From JAOADN01 sp049323795 (lineage in GTDB: Bacteria > Pseudomonadota > Alphaproteobacteria > Rhodobacterales > Rhodobacteraceae): DNA of 64,000 bases. Each line of letters begins with the position of its first letter. Position 1 is the stretch's first letter. Made by a program: the position numbers and the translations under genes. Under the pieces are notes generated by a model. It was not told the DNA's origin. It did not search any database and saw nothing but the letters and a program-made list of their open reading frames with translations. The DNA lies in NCBI GenBank assembly GCA_049323795.1, contig JBMOOH010000046.1, forward strand, positions 1-64,000, in the 5' to 3' direction. This document shows, one piece after another, positions 49,677-59,386 of this stretch.

Positions 49677-51059
49677 TCAGAGCCCGTCCCGCAACGGGCG
49701 AACCGCCGCACGATAGTCGGTCAGGATGGTGTCGCGGTGGAGGTGCCGGCCGGCGCGGACCATGTGCCGCCCGGCCGACCAGACATCGGCGACCATCGAG
49801 CTGTCGCCGGCCGCTGCGAAGCAGTCGAGCATGGTGTCGCCGTCGAGGCCCTCGAGATCCGGATGGCCCGTGTCGAGCGCGAGGAGATCGGCCCAGGCGC
49901 CTGGGCCGATGCGGCCCGCATCCCGGCCGGCGCCGCGCCCCGCGGCGCGCGCCCCGCCGGCCGCGGCATCCTCGATCAGCCTCCGGCCGGTCGAACGGTC
50001 TGCCGTCGCAAGCGCGGCGCGGCTGTGATCGCGCAGGCGCTGGGTCGTTTCAAGCTGGCGGACTTCCTCGGCCAGCGAGATGCGGATGTTGCTGTCGGAT
50101 CCGAGCGAGATCGCCCCGCCCGCGCCGAGCCACGCCACGCCGTCGAAGATCCCGTCCCCGAGACTCGCCTCGGTCAGGGGACAGAGCCCGGCAACCGCGC
50201 CGGTCCGCGCGAGCGCCAGGGTTTCGGCCCGCTCCATCTGGGTGATGTGGATGAGGCACCAGCGCGGATCCAGATCGACGTTGTCGAGCATCCACTCGAC
50301 CGGACGCGCCCCCAGCGCCGCCTTCACCTCGTCGACCTCGGCAAGGGTCTCGGCCAGGTGCATGTGGACCGGAGCCCCCGGCCGCAGCGCTGCAAGCCCG
50401 GCAAGCGTTCCGGGCGCGACCGCCCGGAGCGAATGCGGCGCGACGCCGAGGACCGCATCGGGCGCGAGCGCGGCCACCGCGCGCCCGGCACCGTCAAGAA
50501 GCCGCGCGAAACCTTCGGGATCGGTCCCGAAGCGCCGCTGCCCCCCCGTCAGCGGCCGCCGGTCCAGGCCGCCGAACCTGTAGGCCACGGGCAATAGCGT
50601 CAGGCCGATCCCGGTCCGGGCCGCCGCCGCGGCGATCCGGCACGACATCTCGGCCGGGTCATCATAGCTGCCGCCGTCGGGGCGGTTGTGGAGGTAGTGG
50701 AACTCCACGCTGGCACCGAAGCCCGCCTCGAGCATCTCCATCTGCACCAGGGCGGCTATGGCTTCGACCTGCTCGGGGCCGAGGCGGTCGAGAAAGTCAT
50801 ACATCAGCCGGCGCCACGTCCAGAAGCTGTCGGACGGCTCCGCCCCCCGCCGTTCGGTCAGGCCGGCCATCGCGCGCTGGAAGGCGTGGGAATGGGTGTT
50901 GGCGGGCGCCGGAACCAGGACGCCTGCGCGGAATTCCGCACCCTCTGCCGGCCCTCCCGCGACCACCGACGCGATTCGTCCGTCCGGGGCGATCCCGACA
51001 GTCACGCCGCTGGTCCACCCCCCGGGAAGGAGGGCACGCTCTGCCCATATTCGCCGCAC
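49677..51059 (-). CDS. hutF: Formimidoylglutamate deiminase HutF
   Basis: A 460-residue amidohydrolase that deaminates N-formimidoyl-glutamate to N-formyl-glutamate in the two-step branch of histidine degradation. Metal-site motifs are PANTHSHAFQRAMAGL, VHMHLAETLAEVDE, CLIHITQM and ISLGSDSNIRISLAEEVRQLE. The start is a GTG at 51057-51059. An Ala/Arg/Gly-rich stretch near residue 375 (AAGGARAAGRGAGRDAGRIG) is a lineage expansion. Divergent from hutI, with a palindrome between them. The enzyme's usual partner, N-formylglutamate amidohydrolase, is not in the window. Confidence 0.94.
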   Translation of the reverse strand: MRRIWAERALLPGGWTSGVTVGIAPDGRIASVVAGGPAEGAEFRAGVLVPAPANTHSHAFQRAMAGLTERRGAEPSDSFWTWRRLMYDFLDRLGPEQVEAIAALVQMEMLEAGFGASVEFHYLHNRPDGGSYDDPAEMSCRIAAAAARTGIGLTLLPVAYRFGGLDRRPLTGGQRRFGTDPEGFARLLDGAGRAVAALAPDAVLGVAPHSLRAVAPGTLAGLAALRPGAPVHMHLAETLAEVDEVKAALGARPVEWMLDNVDLDPRWCLIHITQMERAETLALARTGAVAGLCPLTEASLGDGIFDGVAWLGAGGAISLGSDSNIRISLAEEVRQLETTQRLRDHSRAALATADRSTGRRLIEDAAAGGARAAGRGAGRDAGRIGPGAWADLLALDTGHPDLEGLDGDTMLDCFAAAGDSSMVADVWSAGRHMVRAGRHLHRDTILTDYRAAVRPLRDGL

Positions 51060-51083
51060 GGCCCATCCTGCCTTGACAGATTG

Positions 51084-51099
51084 TTATGTCCATACATAA
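51084..51099. promoter_or_regulatory. Palindrome between divergent hutF and hutI
   Basis: TTATGT-CCAT-ACATAA is a perfect 6-bp inverted repeat in the 76-base AT-rich gap between the two divergent hut genes. It is well placed for HutC to control both promoters. Binding is inferred from position. Confidence 0.55.
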
Positions 51100-51135
51100 A
51101 ACACAATACTGCATACCAAACAAGACCGGTCCCGG

Positions 51136-52329
51136 ATGATCCTCGGCAACGCCACCCTCGCCACGATGACGCAAGGCTACGGCCTCGTTGCCGATGCCGC
51201 CGTCGTGATCGAGGACGACCGCATCCGGTGGGCTGGCCCGTCACGCGATCTTCCGGCCGGCGCCGGGCCCGGTCCGCGGATCGATCTTGGCGGCCGCCTC
51301 GTCACCCCGGGGCTGATCGACTGCCATACCCATGCGGTCCATGCCGGCGACCGCGCGCGCGAGTTCGAGATGCGGCTCGGCGGTGCAGGCTACGAAGAGA
51401 TCGCACGTGCCGGAGGCGGAATCGTCTCGACCGTGCGTGCCACGCGCGCCGCGTCGGAGGCCGACCTCGTCGCGGCCGCCCTGCCCCGGATCGACCGGAT
51501 GCTGGCCGACGGCGTGTCGGTCATCGAGGTGAAATCAGGCTACGGGCTGGATCGCGACACCGAACTGCGGATGCTGCGCGCCGCCCGCGCCATCGGCCGG
51601 CGCCGGCCGGTGCGGATAGTGACCACCTTCCTCGGGGCGCACGCGGTGCCGCCCGAGTATGCCGGGCGGTCCGACGCCTACCTCGACGAGGTCTGCCTTC
51701 CGGCCCTGCGCGCCGCCCATGCCGAGGGCCTCGTCGATGCGGTGGACGGCTTCTGCGAGGGCATCGCCTTTTCGCCCGCCCAGATCGCCCGCCTGTTCGG
51801 CGCGGCGCGGGCGCTCGGCCTTCCGGTCAAGCTCCATGCCGAGCAGCTTTCCAATCTCGGCGGTGCGGCACTCGCGGCACGGCACGGCGCGCTGTCGGCC
51901 GACCATCTCGAATACCTGGATGACGCGGGGGCGGCCGCGATGGCGGCCGCGGGCACGGTCGCGGTGCTGCTTCCCGGCGCGTTCTACACGCTGCGCGAAA
52001 CCCGGCTGCCGCCCGTCGCGCTCCTGCGGCGCCACGCGGTCAGGCTGGCGGTGGCGACCGACTGCAATCCCGGGACCGCTCCGATGACCTCGCTCACGCT
52101 GGCGATGAACATGGCCTGCACGCTCTTCGGCGTGACGCCGGAAGAGGCTCTGGCCGGCGTCACCGTGCATGCCGCCGCCGCGCTCGGCCTCGGCGGGCAC
52201 GGCCGGATCGCGCCCGGCGCGCCCGCCGACCTTGCGGTATGGGAGGCGGGCCACCCGGCGGAACTGTCCTACCGGATCGGCTCCACCCCGCTCCATTCGC
52301 GGATCTTCGGAGGTCAGCATCATGTCTGA
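51136..52329 (+). CDS. hutI: Imidazolonepropionase HutI
   Basis: A 397-residue metal-dependent hydrolase that opens imidazolonepropionate to formimidoyl-glutamate, the third step of histidine breakdown. It has LVTPGLIDCHTHAVHAGDRAREFEMRL, VEVKSGYGLD-type region (SVIEVKSGYGLDRDTELRML), TFLGAHAVPPEY, LPVKLHAEQLSNLGG and VATDCNPGTAPMTSL, all standard. The stop lies inside the start of hutH (eight-base overlap), so the two are coupled. Confidence 0.96.
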   Translation: MILGNATLATMTQGYGLVADAAVVIEDDRIRWAGPSRDLPAGAGPGPRIDLGGRLVTPGLIDCHTHAVHAGDRAREFEMRLGGAGYEEIARAGGGIVSTVRATRAASEADLVAAALPRIDRMLADGVSVIEVKSGYGLDRDTELRMLRAARAIGRRRPVRIVTTFLGAHAVPPEYAGRSDAYLDEVCLPALRAAHAEGLVDAVDGFCEGIAFSPAQIARLFGAARALGLPVKLHAEQLSNLGGAALAARHGALSADHLEYLDDAGAAAMAAAGTVAVLLPGAFYTLRETRLPPVALLRRHAVRLAVATDCNPGTAPMTSLTLAMNMACTLFGVTPEEALAGVTVHAAAALGLGGHGRIAPGAPADLAVWEAGHPAELSYRIGSTPLHSRIFGGQHHV

Positions 52330-53872
52330 GGGGCCGAGGCCCGAGCTGCTCGTTCCCGGCGCCGCGCCGCTTTCGCAGCTCGAACGGATCTACCGGACCG
52401 GGGCGGCAGCCGCGCTGTCGCCTGAGGCACGGCCCGCCGTCGAGGCCGCCGCCGCCCGCATCGCCGAGGCAGCGGCGGGCGACGCCGCGGTCTACGGGGT
52501 GAACACCGGGTTCGGCAAGCTCGCCAGCGTCAAGATAGCGCCCGGTGACACTGCGGCGCTGCAGCGCAACCTGATCCTGTCGCATTGCTGCGGCGTGGGC
52601 GAGCCGGTGTCCCGCCGGCACACCCGGCTGATGATGGCGCTGAAGCTCCTCAGCCTCGGGCGTGGCGCTTCCGGCGTCCGCTGGAGCCTGATCGGGCTTC
52701 TCGAGGGCATGCTGGCCCGCGGCGTCACACCGCTGGTCCCCTCGCAGGGCTCGGTCGGGGCCTCGGGCGACCTCGCCCCGCTCGCGCACATGACCGCGGT
52801 GATGATCGGCCATGGCGAGGCGGAGTTCGGCGGACGGGTGATGCCCGGTGCCGGGGCGCTGGCGGCCGCCGGCCTCGCGCCGGTTCCCCTCGGCCCCAAG
52901 GAAGGCCTCGCTTTCATCAACGGCACCCAGTTCTCGACCGCCTTCGCGCTCGCGGCGCTGTTCGACGGGTGGGCCGCCCTGCAGTCCTCGCTGGTGGTGT
53001 CGGCGCTCTCGACCGATGCGGTGATGGGATCGACCGCGCCGCTCCACCCCGAGATCCATGCCCTGCGCGGCCATGCCGGCCAGATCGAGGCCGCGGCAAC
53101 CATGCGCGCGCTGCTGGAGGGATCGGAGATCCGCGAAAGCCACCGCGACGGTGACAGCCGCGTCCAGGATCCCTACTGCATCCGCTGCCAGCCGCAGGTC
53201 GCGGGCGCGGCCATGGACGTCCTGCGCATGGCCGCCCGCACGCTCGAGACCGAGGCGAACGCCGCGACCGACAACCCGCTGGTGCTGACCGGCGCGGGGT
53301 CGATCCTGTCCGGGGGGAATTTCCACGCGGAGCCCGTGGGTTTCGCCGCCGACATGATCGCGCTGGCGCTTGCCGAGATCGGGGCAATCGCGCAGCGGCG
53401 GGTGGCGCTGATGGTCGATCCGGGCCTCTCCTTCGGCCTTCCGCCGTTCCTCACCCCCGATCCGGGCCTGAATTCCGGCCTGATGATCGCCGAGGTCACC
53501 TCGGCGGCGCTGATGAGCGAGAACAAGCACCTCGCCAATCCCTGCGTGACCGACTCGACCCCGACCTCGGCCAACCAGGAGGACCATGTCAGCATGGCCG
53601 CCCACGGCGCCCGGCGTCTGGGTCGGATGGTCGAGAACCTCGGACGCATCCTCGGCATCGAGCTGCTCTGCGCGGCGCAGGGCGTCGAGTTCCGCGCCCC
53701 GCTCGTCACCTCGCCGGCGCTGCGCCGGGTCCTGGCCCGCCTGCGGCAGGACGTGGCAAGGGTGGTGGAGGATCGTTTCCTCGCCCCCGACATCGAGACC
53801 GCGGCGCGGCGGGTGGCGGACGGCACGGTCGCGCGCGCGCCCGGCGTCGGCCTGCCGGATCTCGCCGGATGA
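52322..53872 (+). CDS. hutH: Histidine ammonia-lyase HutH
   Basis: A 516-residue enzyme that removes ammonia from histidine to give urocanate. The MIO prosthetic group forms from Ala-Ser-Gly in SVGASGDLAPLAH. Also visible are YGVNTGFGKLA near the N-terminus, NGTQFSTAFAL and RVQDPYCIRCQPQVAGA. The C-terminal STPTSANQEDHVSMAAHGAR is diagnostic. The start at 52322 overlaps hutI; an upstream open frame is unconserved. Length is normal. Confidence 0.97.
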   Translation: MSEGPRPELLVPGAAPLSQLERIYRTGAAAALSPEARPAVEAAAARIAEAAAGDAAVYGVNTGFGKLASVKIAPGDTAALQRNLILSHCCGVGEPVSRRHTRLMMALKLLSLGRGASGVRWSLIGLLEGMLARGVTPLVPSQGSVGASGDLAPLAHMTAVMIGHGEAEFGGRVMPGAGALAAAGLAPVPLGPKEGLAFINGTQFSTAFALAALFDGWAALQSSLVVSALSTDAVMGSTAPLHPEIHALRGHAGQIEAAATMRALLEGSEIRESHRDGDSRVQDPYCIRCQPQVAGAAMDVLRMAARTLETEANAATDNPLVLTGAGSILSGGNFHAEPVGFAADMIALALAEIGAIAQRRVALMVDPGLSFGLPPFLTPDPGLNSGLMIAEVTSAALMSENKHLANPCVTDSTPTSANQEDHVSMAAHGARRLGRMVENLGRILGIELLCAAQGVEFRAPLVTSPALRRVLARLRQDVARVVEDRFLAPDIETAARRVADGTVARAPGVGLPDLAG

Positions 53873-53984
53873 CGCGGCTCCCGAAGTTCCGCCGTGGAGT
53901 CTCCGGGCGGACCCCGGCCGGCCGGGCGCAACCGCCGCGCCCGGGCCTGCCCCCTGCGTTTCGCCTCCCAGGAAGGAGCACAGC

Positions 53985-55667
53985 GTGAGCGACCGGAAGA
54001 ATGCCCGAGACATCTATCCCCCGACCGGAACCGGGATCACCGCGAAGTCCTGGCTGACCGAGGCGGCCATGCGGATGCTGATGAACAATCTGCACCCCGA
54101 CGTCGCCGAGAACCCGCACGAACTGGTCGTCTACGGCGGGATCGGGCGCGCGGCGCGGACCTGGACCGACTTCGACCGCATCGTCGCCACGCTGAAGGAT
54201 CTCGAGGCGGACGAAACCCTGGTCGTCCAGTCCGGCCGGCCCGTCGCGGTCGTCCGCACCCATCCCGACGCGCCGCGGGTCCTGATCGCGAACTCGAACC
54301 TCGTTCCCCACTGGGCCACCTGGGACCACTTCAACGAGCTCGATCGCAAGGGTCTGATGATGTACGGCCAGATGACGGCCGGCTCGTGGATCTACATCGG
54401 CACGCAGGGCATCGTGCAGGGCACCTACGAGACCTTCGCGGAAGCTGGCCGCCAGCATTACGGCGGCAACCTGAAGGGCCGCTGGATCCTGACGGGGGGC
54501 CTCGGCGGGATGGGCGGGGCGCAGCCGCTTGCCGCCGTGATGGCCGGGGCCTGCTGCCTGGCCGTCGAATGCGACGAGACGCGGATCGATTTCCGCATGC
54601 GGACCAGATACCTGGACGCCAAGGCCAAGACGCTGGATGAAGCTCTCGCGCTGATCTCGGGCTGGACAGCGAAGGGCGAGGCGAAGTCGGTCGGCCTGCT
54701 GGGCAATGCGGCCGAGGTGTTCCCGGACCTGCTGGCGCGGATGCAGGCGGGCGGCCCCCGGCCCGACATCGTCACCGACCAGACCTCGGCGCACGATCCG
54801 CTGCACGGCTATCTGCCGGTCGGCTGGACCGTCGGGGAGTGGCGCGCCAAGCAGGAGAGCGATCCGAAGGCCGTAGAAACCGCCGCCCGCGCCAGCATGC
54901 GCGCCCATGTCGCGGCGATGGTCGGGTTCTGGAACGCCGGCGTGCCGACGCTCGACTACGGCAACAACATCCGGCAGGTCGCCAAGGACGAGGGGCTCGA
55001 AAACGCCTTCGCCTTCCCGGGCTTCGTTCCGGCCTATATCCGGCCGCTCTTCTGCAGGGGCATCGGCCCGTTCCGCTGGTGCGCCCTGTCCGGCGACCCC
55101 GAGGACATCTACGCGACCGACGCCGCGATGAAGCGGCTCTTCCCGGAAAACGCCCATCTCCACCGCTGGCTGGACATGGCGCGGGATCGCATCGCCTTCC
55201 AGGGGCTTCCGGCGCGCATCTGCTGGATCGGCCTCGGCGACCGGCACCGTGCGGGGCTCATGTTCAACGACATGGTGGTGAGCGGAGAGCTGAAGGCACC
55301 GATCGTCATCGGCCGCGACCACCTCGACAGCGGCTCGGTCGCCTCTCCCAACCGCGAGACCGAGGCGATGAAGGACGGATCGGACGCGGTGTCCGACTGG
55401 CCGCTCCTCAACGCGCTGGTCAACACCGCGTCGGGGGCGACGTGGGTGTCCCTGCATCACGGCGGCGGGGTGGGGATGGGCTTCAGCCAGCACGCCGGGG
55501 TCGTCATCGTCGCCGACGGCACGCCGGAGGCCGCGAGGCGGATCGGCCGGGTCCTCTGGAACGACCCCGCCTCGGGGGTCTGGCGCCACGCCGATGCCGG
55601 CTACGAGACCGCGATCGACTGCGCGCGGACGCACGGGCTGAGACTGCCGGCGATCCTGGGAAACTGA
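53985..55667 (+). CDS. hutU: Urocanate hydratase HutU
   Basis: A 560-residue NAD-dependent enzyme that hydrates urocanate to imidazolonepropionate. The start is a GTG at 53985 (VSDRKNARDIYPPTG) after GGAAGGAG. Family features are ALVVQSGRPVAV-like region, GRWILTGGLGGMGGAQPLA (NAD contact), DQTSAHDPLHGYLPVGW, YGNNIRQVAKDEG and the substrate motif FCRGIGPFRWCALSGDPEDI. It lies 112 bases after hutH. Product order hutI-hutH-hutU gives the full path from histidine to formimidoyl-glutamate. Confidence 0.97.
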   Translation: MSDRKNARDIYPPTGTGITAKSWLTEAAMRMLMNNLHPDVAENPHELVVYGGIGRAARTWTDFDRIVATLKDLEADETLVVQSGRPVAVVRTHPDAPRVLIANSNLVPHWATWDHFNELDRKGLMMYGQMTAGSWIYIGTQGIVQGTYETFAEAGRQHYGGNLKGRWILTGGLGGMGGAQPLAAVMAGACCLAVECDETRIDFRMRTRYLDAKAKTLDEALALISGWTAKGEAKSVGLLGNAAEVFPDLLARMQAGGPRPDIVTDQTSAHDPLHGYLPVGWTVGEWRAKQESDPKAVETAARASMRAHVAAMVGFWNAGVPTLDYGNNIRQVAKDEGLENAFAFPGFVPAYIRPLFCRGIGPFRWCALSGDPEDIYATDAAMKRLFPENAHLHRWLDMARDRIAFQGLPARICWIGLGDRHRAGLMFNDMVVSGELKAPIVIGRDHLDSGSVASPNRETEAMKDGSDAVSDWPLLNALVNTASGATWVSLHHGGGVGMGFSQHAGVVIVADGTPEAARRIGRVLWNDPASGVWRHADAGYETAIDCARTHGLRLPAILGN

Positions 55668-55768
55668 TCCGCGTCGCGCCCGCCGTTCCCCCGGGGCGAT
55701 CACGGCGGCCGCGGGGCGCGCGCGGGATCGCGGTGCCGGAGCCGCCCTCAGCGCACGCGCCCCGCGCC

Positions 55769-56548
55769 TCAGCGCGCCCCGAGCGTCGCCCCGCCGTCCA
55801 GCACGATGTTCTCCATCGTGATGTGGCGCGCACGCTCGGAGAGAAGGAACAGAACCAGATCGGCCACGTCGTCGGGCTCGGCCATGCGCCCGAGCGGAAT
55901 CCCGAGGCGATAGGTCGCGAGGTCTCCGTGCAGGATGCCGTCGCGGCCGCCGGTCGCGGCCTGCGTCTGCCGCTGCATCTCGGTGTTCGTCGACCCGGGC
56001 GAGACGATGTTGCAGCGCACGCCGTGCTCCGCCAGCTCCAGTCCGAGGCACTTCATCGCATGGATGATCCCCGCCTTCGACGCCGGGTAGGCGCCGAGAC
56101 CCGCCCGCGCGGTCGTGCCCGAGTTCGATCCGATCGTCACGATTGCGCCGGCGCGTCGGGCCGCCATGTGCCGGGCCACCGCCAGGGTCACGTCGAGCGT
56201 GGCCAGAAGGTTCGTCCCGAACACCGCCTGCCTGTCCTCGCGCGTCGTGTCGAGCAGGCGCGACGCGACGAGGATCCCCGCAGCATTCACGAGGTGGTCG
56301 ATCCCGCCGAACCTGTCCACCCATCCCGCAAGGCGTTTCTCGAACAGGGCCCCGTCCGCTATGTCGATCGCCTCGGGAACGAGCCTGGCCCGCGCCCCGC
56401 CCGCCGCCGCCCCGAGGGCATCGAGCTTCTCCGGTGACCGGCCGACCGCGATGACGCGGTTGCCCGCGCCCAGAAGCGCAAGCGCGATGGCCTTGCCGAT
56501 GCCCTGCGTCGCGCCGGTGACGATCGAGGTGGGGATTCGTCCGGTCAT
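55769..56548 (-). CDS. Short-chain dehydrogenase, EntA/DhbA-like
   Basis: A 259-residue SDR from the ATG at 56546-56548. It has the cofactor motif TGATQGIGKAIA, NAAG, catalytic Ser in TIGSNSG, and YPASK with catalytic Tyr and Lys. The C-terminus ARHITMENIVLDGGATLGA closely resembles 2,3-dihydro-2,3-dihydroxybenzoate dehydrogenase (EntA), an enzyme of catecholate siderophore synthesis. No entB, entC, entE or NRPS gene is adjacent, so the EntA assignment is tentative. It lies upstream of nothing in its direction except the convergent hutU end. Confidence 0.8.
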   Translation of the reverse strand: MTGRIPTSIVTGATQGIGKAIALALLGAGNRVIAVGRSPEKLDALGAAAGGARARLVPEAIDIADGALFEKRLAGWVDRFGGIDHLVNAAGILVASRLLDTTREDRQAVFGTNLLATLDVTLAVARHMAARRAGAIVTIGSNSGTTARAGLGAYPASKAGIIHAMKCLGLELAEHGVRCNIVSPGSTNTEMQRQTQAATGGRDGILHGDLATYRLGIPLGRMAEPDDVADLVLFLLSERARHITMENIVLDGGATLGAR

Positions 56549-56711
56549 TCTGCCGCCCTTTCCGCGTCCGGCCTGCGCCGGCGCATTGTTCACGTCTCCG
56601 GACGGATGCCAATGCAGCCGGCCCGCGTTCCGCGCCGGAAGCCGCGCCCGCCGGCACGGAGGAGGATGAGAAAGCCCCTCCGGCGAAGGCAAGGGCCGCG
56701 CGGCAGTCCGC

Positions 56712-57527
56712 TCAGCCCTTCAGCGGTCCGGCGGGGGCAGGTGCCTGGCCCGCATAGCCGCCCCAGACCGACTGGTCGAAGTGGATCACCGCCCCCGTCA
56801 TCATCCCGCTGTCGTCCGACGCCATCCACAGCACCGCCCGCGCGACTTCCTCGGGGTCGAGAAGGCGCCCGAAGGGCAGCCCGGCCCGTGCCTTCGCCTC
56901 CCAGTCCGGGTCGCCGGATTCGGCAAGCTGAAGCTTGCGCTCGTGGTCCGACGCCATCCAGCCGATGTCGATCTGGTTGACATGGATGCGATTGCGCATC
57001 AGCGCGAAGCCCGAGTTGCGGGTCAGCGTGGCAAGCGCGCCCTTCGAGGCGCAGTAGGCCGCGATGAAGGGTTGGCCGGCATGCGATGAGGTGGACCCGA
57101 TGTTGACGATCCGGCCTTCCACCCCCTCGCGCTCCATGATCCTCACGCTGTCCTGCATCAGGAAGAACGGCGCCCTGACGTTGACGGCGAACATCCTGTC
57201 GAAGAGTTCGGGCGTGGTGTCCAGAAGATTGCCCCGGTCGGTGAGGCCGGCAGCATTGACGAGGATGTCGATCCGCCCGAAGCGCGCATCGGCCTCGGCC
57301 GTGATGCGGCGCACGTCGTCCATCCTGGCGAGGTCGGCGGTGACGACCTGCACCGGCACGCCGGTTTCCGCCGCAATTCCCGCGGCAACCCTCCGGCCCT
57401 TGCCGGTGTCGCGGCCGACGATCACGAGTCCGCCTGCCCCGGCCCTTGCGAAGGTGCGCGCAACGGCCGCGCCGAGGCCCTGCGTCCCCCCCGTCACCAC
57501 CGCGATCTTGCCGTCCATCCTGTTCAT
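56712..57527 (-). CDS. Short-chain dehydrogenase/reductase
   Basis: A 271-residue SDR from the ATG at 57525-57527 with GGGAGG upstream. Motifs: VVTGGTQGLGAAVARTFA (cofactor), DILVNAAGLTD (NAAG), VNIGSTSSHAG (Ser) and YCASKGALATLT (Tyr, Lys). A longer substrate loop (IDIGWMASDHERKLQLAESGDPDW) distinguishes it from fatty acid-type SDRs and resembles sugar or polyol dehydrogenases. The C-terminus is SDDSGMMTGAVIHFDQSVWG. It is in the same direction as the EntA-like gene, 163 bases apart. Confidence 0.85.
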   Translation of the reverse strand: MNRMDGKIAVVTGGTQGLGAAVARTFARAGAGGLVIVGRDTGKGRRVAAGIAAETGVPVQVVTADLARMDDVRRITAEADARFGRIDILVNAAGLTDRGNLLDTTPELFDRMFAVNVRAPFFLMQDSVRIMEREGVEGRIVNIGSTSSHAGQPFIAAYCASKGALATLTRNSGFALMRNRIHVNQIDIGWMASDHERKLQLAESGDPDWEAKARAGLPFGRLLDPEEVARAVLWMASDDSGMMTGAVIHFDQSVWGGYAGQAPAPAGPLKG

Positions 57528-58057
57528 TCCCGCACCTCCCATGCCGCTGCCGGACAGTCGCTCTCGTCATCCGGTCCGAAGCCGCGCCGGCTACCTCCTG
57601 CCCCCGGGCGCGGCCGCGACCGGATGACGGTCCGCAATCCGCGCGCCGCGCCGGCGGCCATGGGTGCCTCCTCAGGGCTTCAGACGCCCGTGATGCAGTG
57701 GTAGGACCTGGACGGCGGCGCGCCTAGGGCGTTTCGGAACTCCGTTTCGGGGTGGAGCCCGGAACCGCGCCGGCAAGCGACCCCGGCCGGCCCATGCGCC
57801 ACCACCTTCGGGGACAGCATCCCGAAGCCCGGGGCCGCCGGTCTGCGCATGCCGCCCGAGGCGGAGCGTGCCGCCCTGCACGCCCCGCCCTGCACGCCCC
57901 GCCCTGCACACCGGCCGGCCAGCCCCTGGCCCGCCCCTGGCCCGCCCTTGGCCAGTCTCCGGCGCGCGACGTGCCCGCGTCACAAATCCTTTATTGGACT
58001 TGTATCCCTGCTCCTGATTTCCAGCAGGGCGGGGACCACACCCGCAGGGGAGGAACG
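57528..58057. other. Gene-free stretch with tandem repeats before the ynjB-like gene
   Basis: This gap of 530 bases separates the divergent SDR and transporter genes. It contains 14-bp tandem repeats (57873-57914) and a run of CTGGCCCGCC-type repeats near 57,925-57,950. Several overlapping open frames are artefacts of GC richness. The last 70 bases are less GC-rich (around CAAATCCTTTATTGGACTTG) and probably carry the transporter promoter. Confidence 0.4.
57873..57914. repeat. Tandem 14-bp repeat, about 2.7 copies
   Basis: GCCCTGCACGCCCC at 57873-57886 is repeated exactly at 57887-57900, and a third partial copy (GCCCTGCAC) begins at 57901. It lies between the SDR and transporter genes. Confidence 0.65.
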
Positions 58058-59293
58058 ATGACCAGACTTGCGCTTGTCGTGACGTGGGGCATCGCGGCGT
58101 CGGTCCTGCCCGCAGCGGCCGGCACCCCCGACAGCGCCAGCGGGGCGTCGCCTGTCGGAAAGCCCTGGGACGAGATCGTCGCCGAGGCGAGAGGCAGCGA
58201 GGTCAACTGGTTCATGTGGGGCGGTGCGGACAACATCAACCGCTATGTCACGGGTTACATCGGCACGATCCTCACGGACCGCTACGACATCACCCTGAAG
58301 CAGGTGCCGCTGGCCGACACGGTCGAGGCGGTGAACATCGTCCTCGGCGAGAAGGAAGCCGGAAAGGACGAGGACGGCAGCGTGGACCTCATCTGGATCA
58401 ACGGCGAGAACTTCCGCACGATGAAGCAGGGCGGCCTCGCCTGGTGCGGATATGTCGGAAGCCTGCCCAACAACGCGCTCGTCGACTGGGACAACCCCGC
58501 CATCGCCAACGATTTCGGCGTGCCGGTCGAAGGCTGCGAGGTCCCCTGGAGCCGGGCGCAGTTCGCCTTCGCCTACGACAGCGCCCGGACCCCGAACCCG
58601 CCGAAGTCGATCCCCGCGCTGATCGAGTGGGTCAAGGCCAATCCCGGCCAGTTCACCTATCCCGCGCCGCCCGACTTCAACGGCTCGGTCTTCGTGCGGC
58701 ACGTGTTCTACTACGCGGCGGGAGGGGTGCGGAACCTGCTCGGCGAGTTCGACCAGGCGAAGTTCGACGAGGTGGCGCCGAAGGCCTGGGCGATCCTGAA
58801 CGGGATGGAGCCGGATCTCTGGCGCGGGGGCAGGACCTATCCGACCTCGATCACCCGGCTCAACGAGCTCTTCGCGAACCGGGAGGTGGCGCTGAGCTTC
58901 AACTACGACCCTGCCCAGTTCGGTGTCGCGGTCGGCAGCGGCCAGTATCCCGACACGGTGCGAAGCTACGGCCTGACGGACGGCACGATCGGGAACACGA
59001 GCTACACCGCCATTCCCTACAACTCGCCCCACAAGGCCGCGGCGATGGTCCTTCAGAACCTGCTCCTTTCGGGCGAGGCACAGCTCGAGAAGGCAAGGCC
59101 CGAGGTCTGGGGAACGAGCCCGGGGATCGAGATGGACCGCACGGCGGCGGACATCCGGTCGGCCTTCGCGGCGCTGCCCCCGGATCCCGCGGTCGTGCCC
59201 GCGGCAGAGCTTGCGCGGAACGCGCTTCCCGAGCTTCAGGCCGGGTGGATCGCGGCGATCGAGAAGGGCTGGATCGAGAACGTGGGCAGGTAG
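58058..59293 (+). CDS. YnjB-like ABC transporter substrate-binding protein
   Basis: A 411-residue exported protein starting at the ATG at 58058 after AGGGGAGG. The signal peptide MTRLALVVTWGIAASVLPAAA leads to a mature domain with WDEIVAEARGSEVNWFMWGGADNINRYVTG and VDLIWINGENFRTMKQGGLAWCGYV, characteristic of the YnjB family of extracytoplasmic solute receptors related to iron and thiamine-type binding proteins. The substrate is unknown. Transporter genes for two permeases and an ATPase follow within the same direction. Confidence 0.88.
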   Translation: MTRLALVVTWGIAASVLPAAAGTPDSASGASPVGKPWDEIVAEARGSEVNWFMWGGADNINRYVTGYIGTILTDRYDITLKQVPLADTVEAVNIVLGEKEAGKDEDGSVDLIWINGENFRTMKQGGLAWCGYVGSLPNNALVDWDNPAIANDFGVPVEGCEVPWSRAQFAFAYDSARTPNPPKSIPALIEWVKANPGQFTYPAPPDFNGSVFVRHVFYYAAGGVRNLLGEFDQAKFDEVAPKAWAILNGMEPDLWRGGRTYPTSITRLNELFANREVALSFNYDPAQFGVAVGSGQYPDTVRSYGLTDGTIGNTSYTAIPYNSPHKAAAMVLQNLLLSGEAQLEKARPEVWGTSPGIEMDRTAADIRSAFAALPPDPAVVPAAELARNALPELQAGWIAAIEKGWIENVGR

Positions 59294-59386
59294 CACGCCG
59301 GGACCGCGGGGGGCACACGCCGACCGTGGCGGCGGGCGCGCTTCGCGCCTAGACTGGCCGAGAGGGAACGCCCGGATGCATCGCCC

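Noticed and set aside
57672..57983. Overlapping open frames between the SDR and YnjB-like genes
   Set aside because: Low-complexity Arg/Gly/Ala products, several frames open at once, and coincidence with tandem repeats argue against coding.
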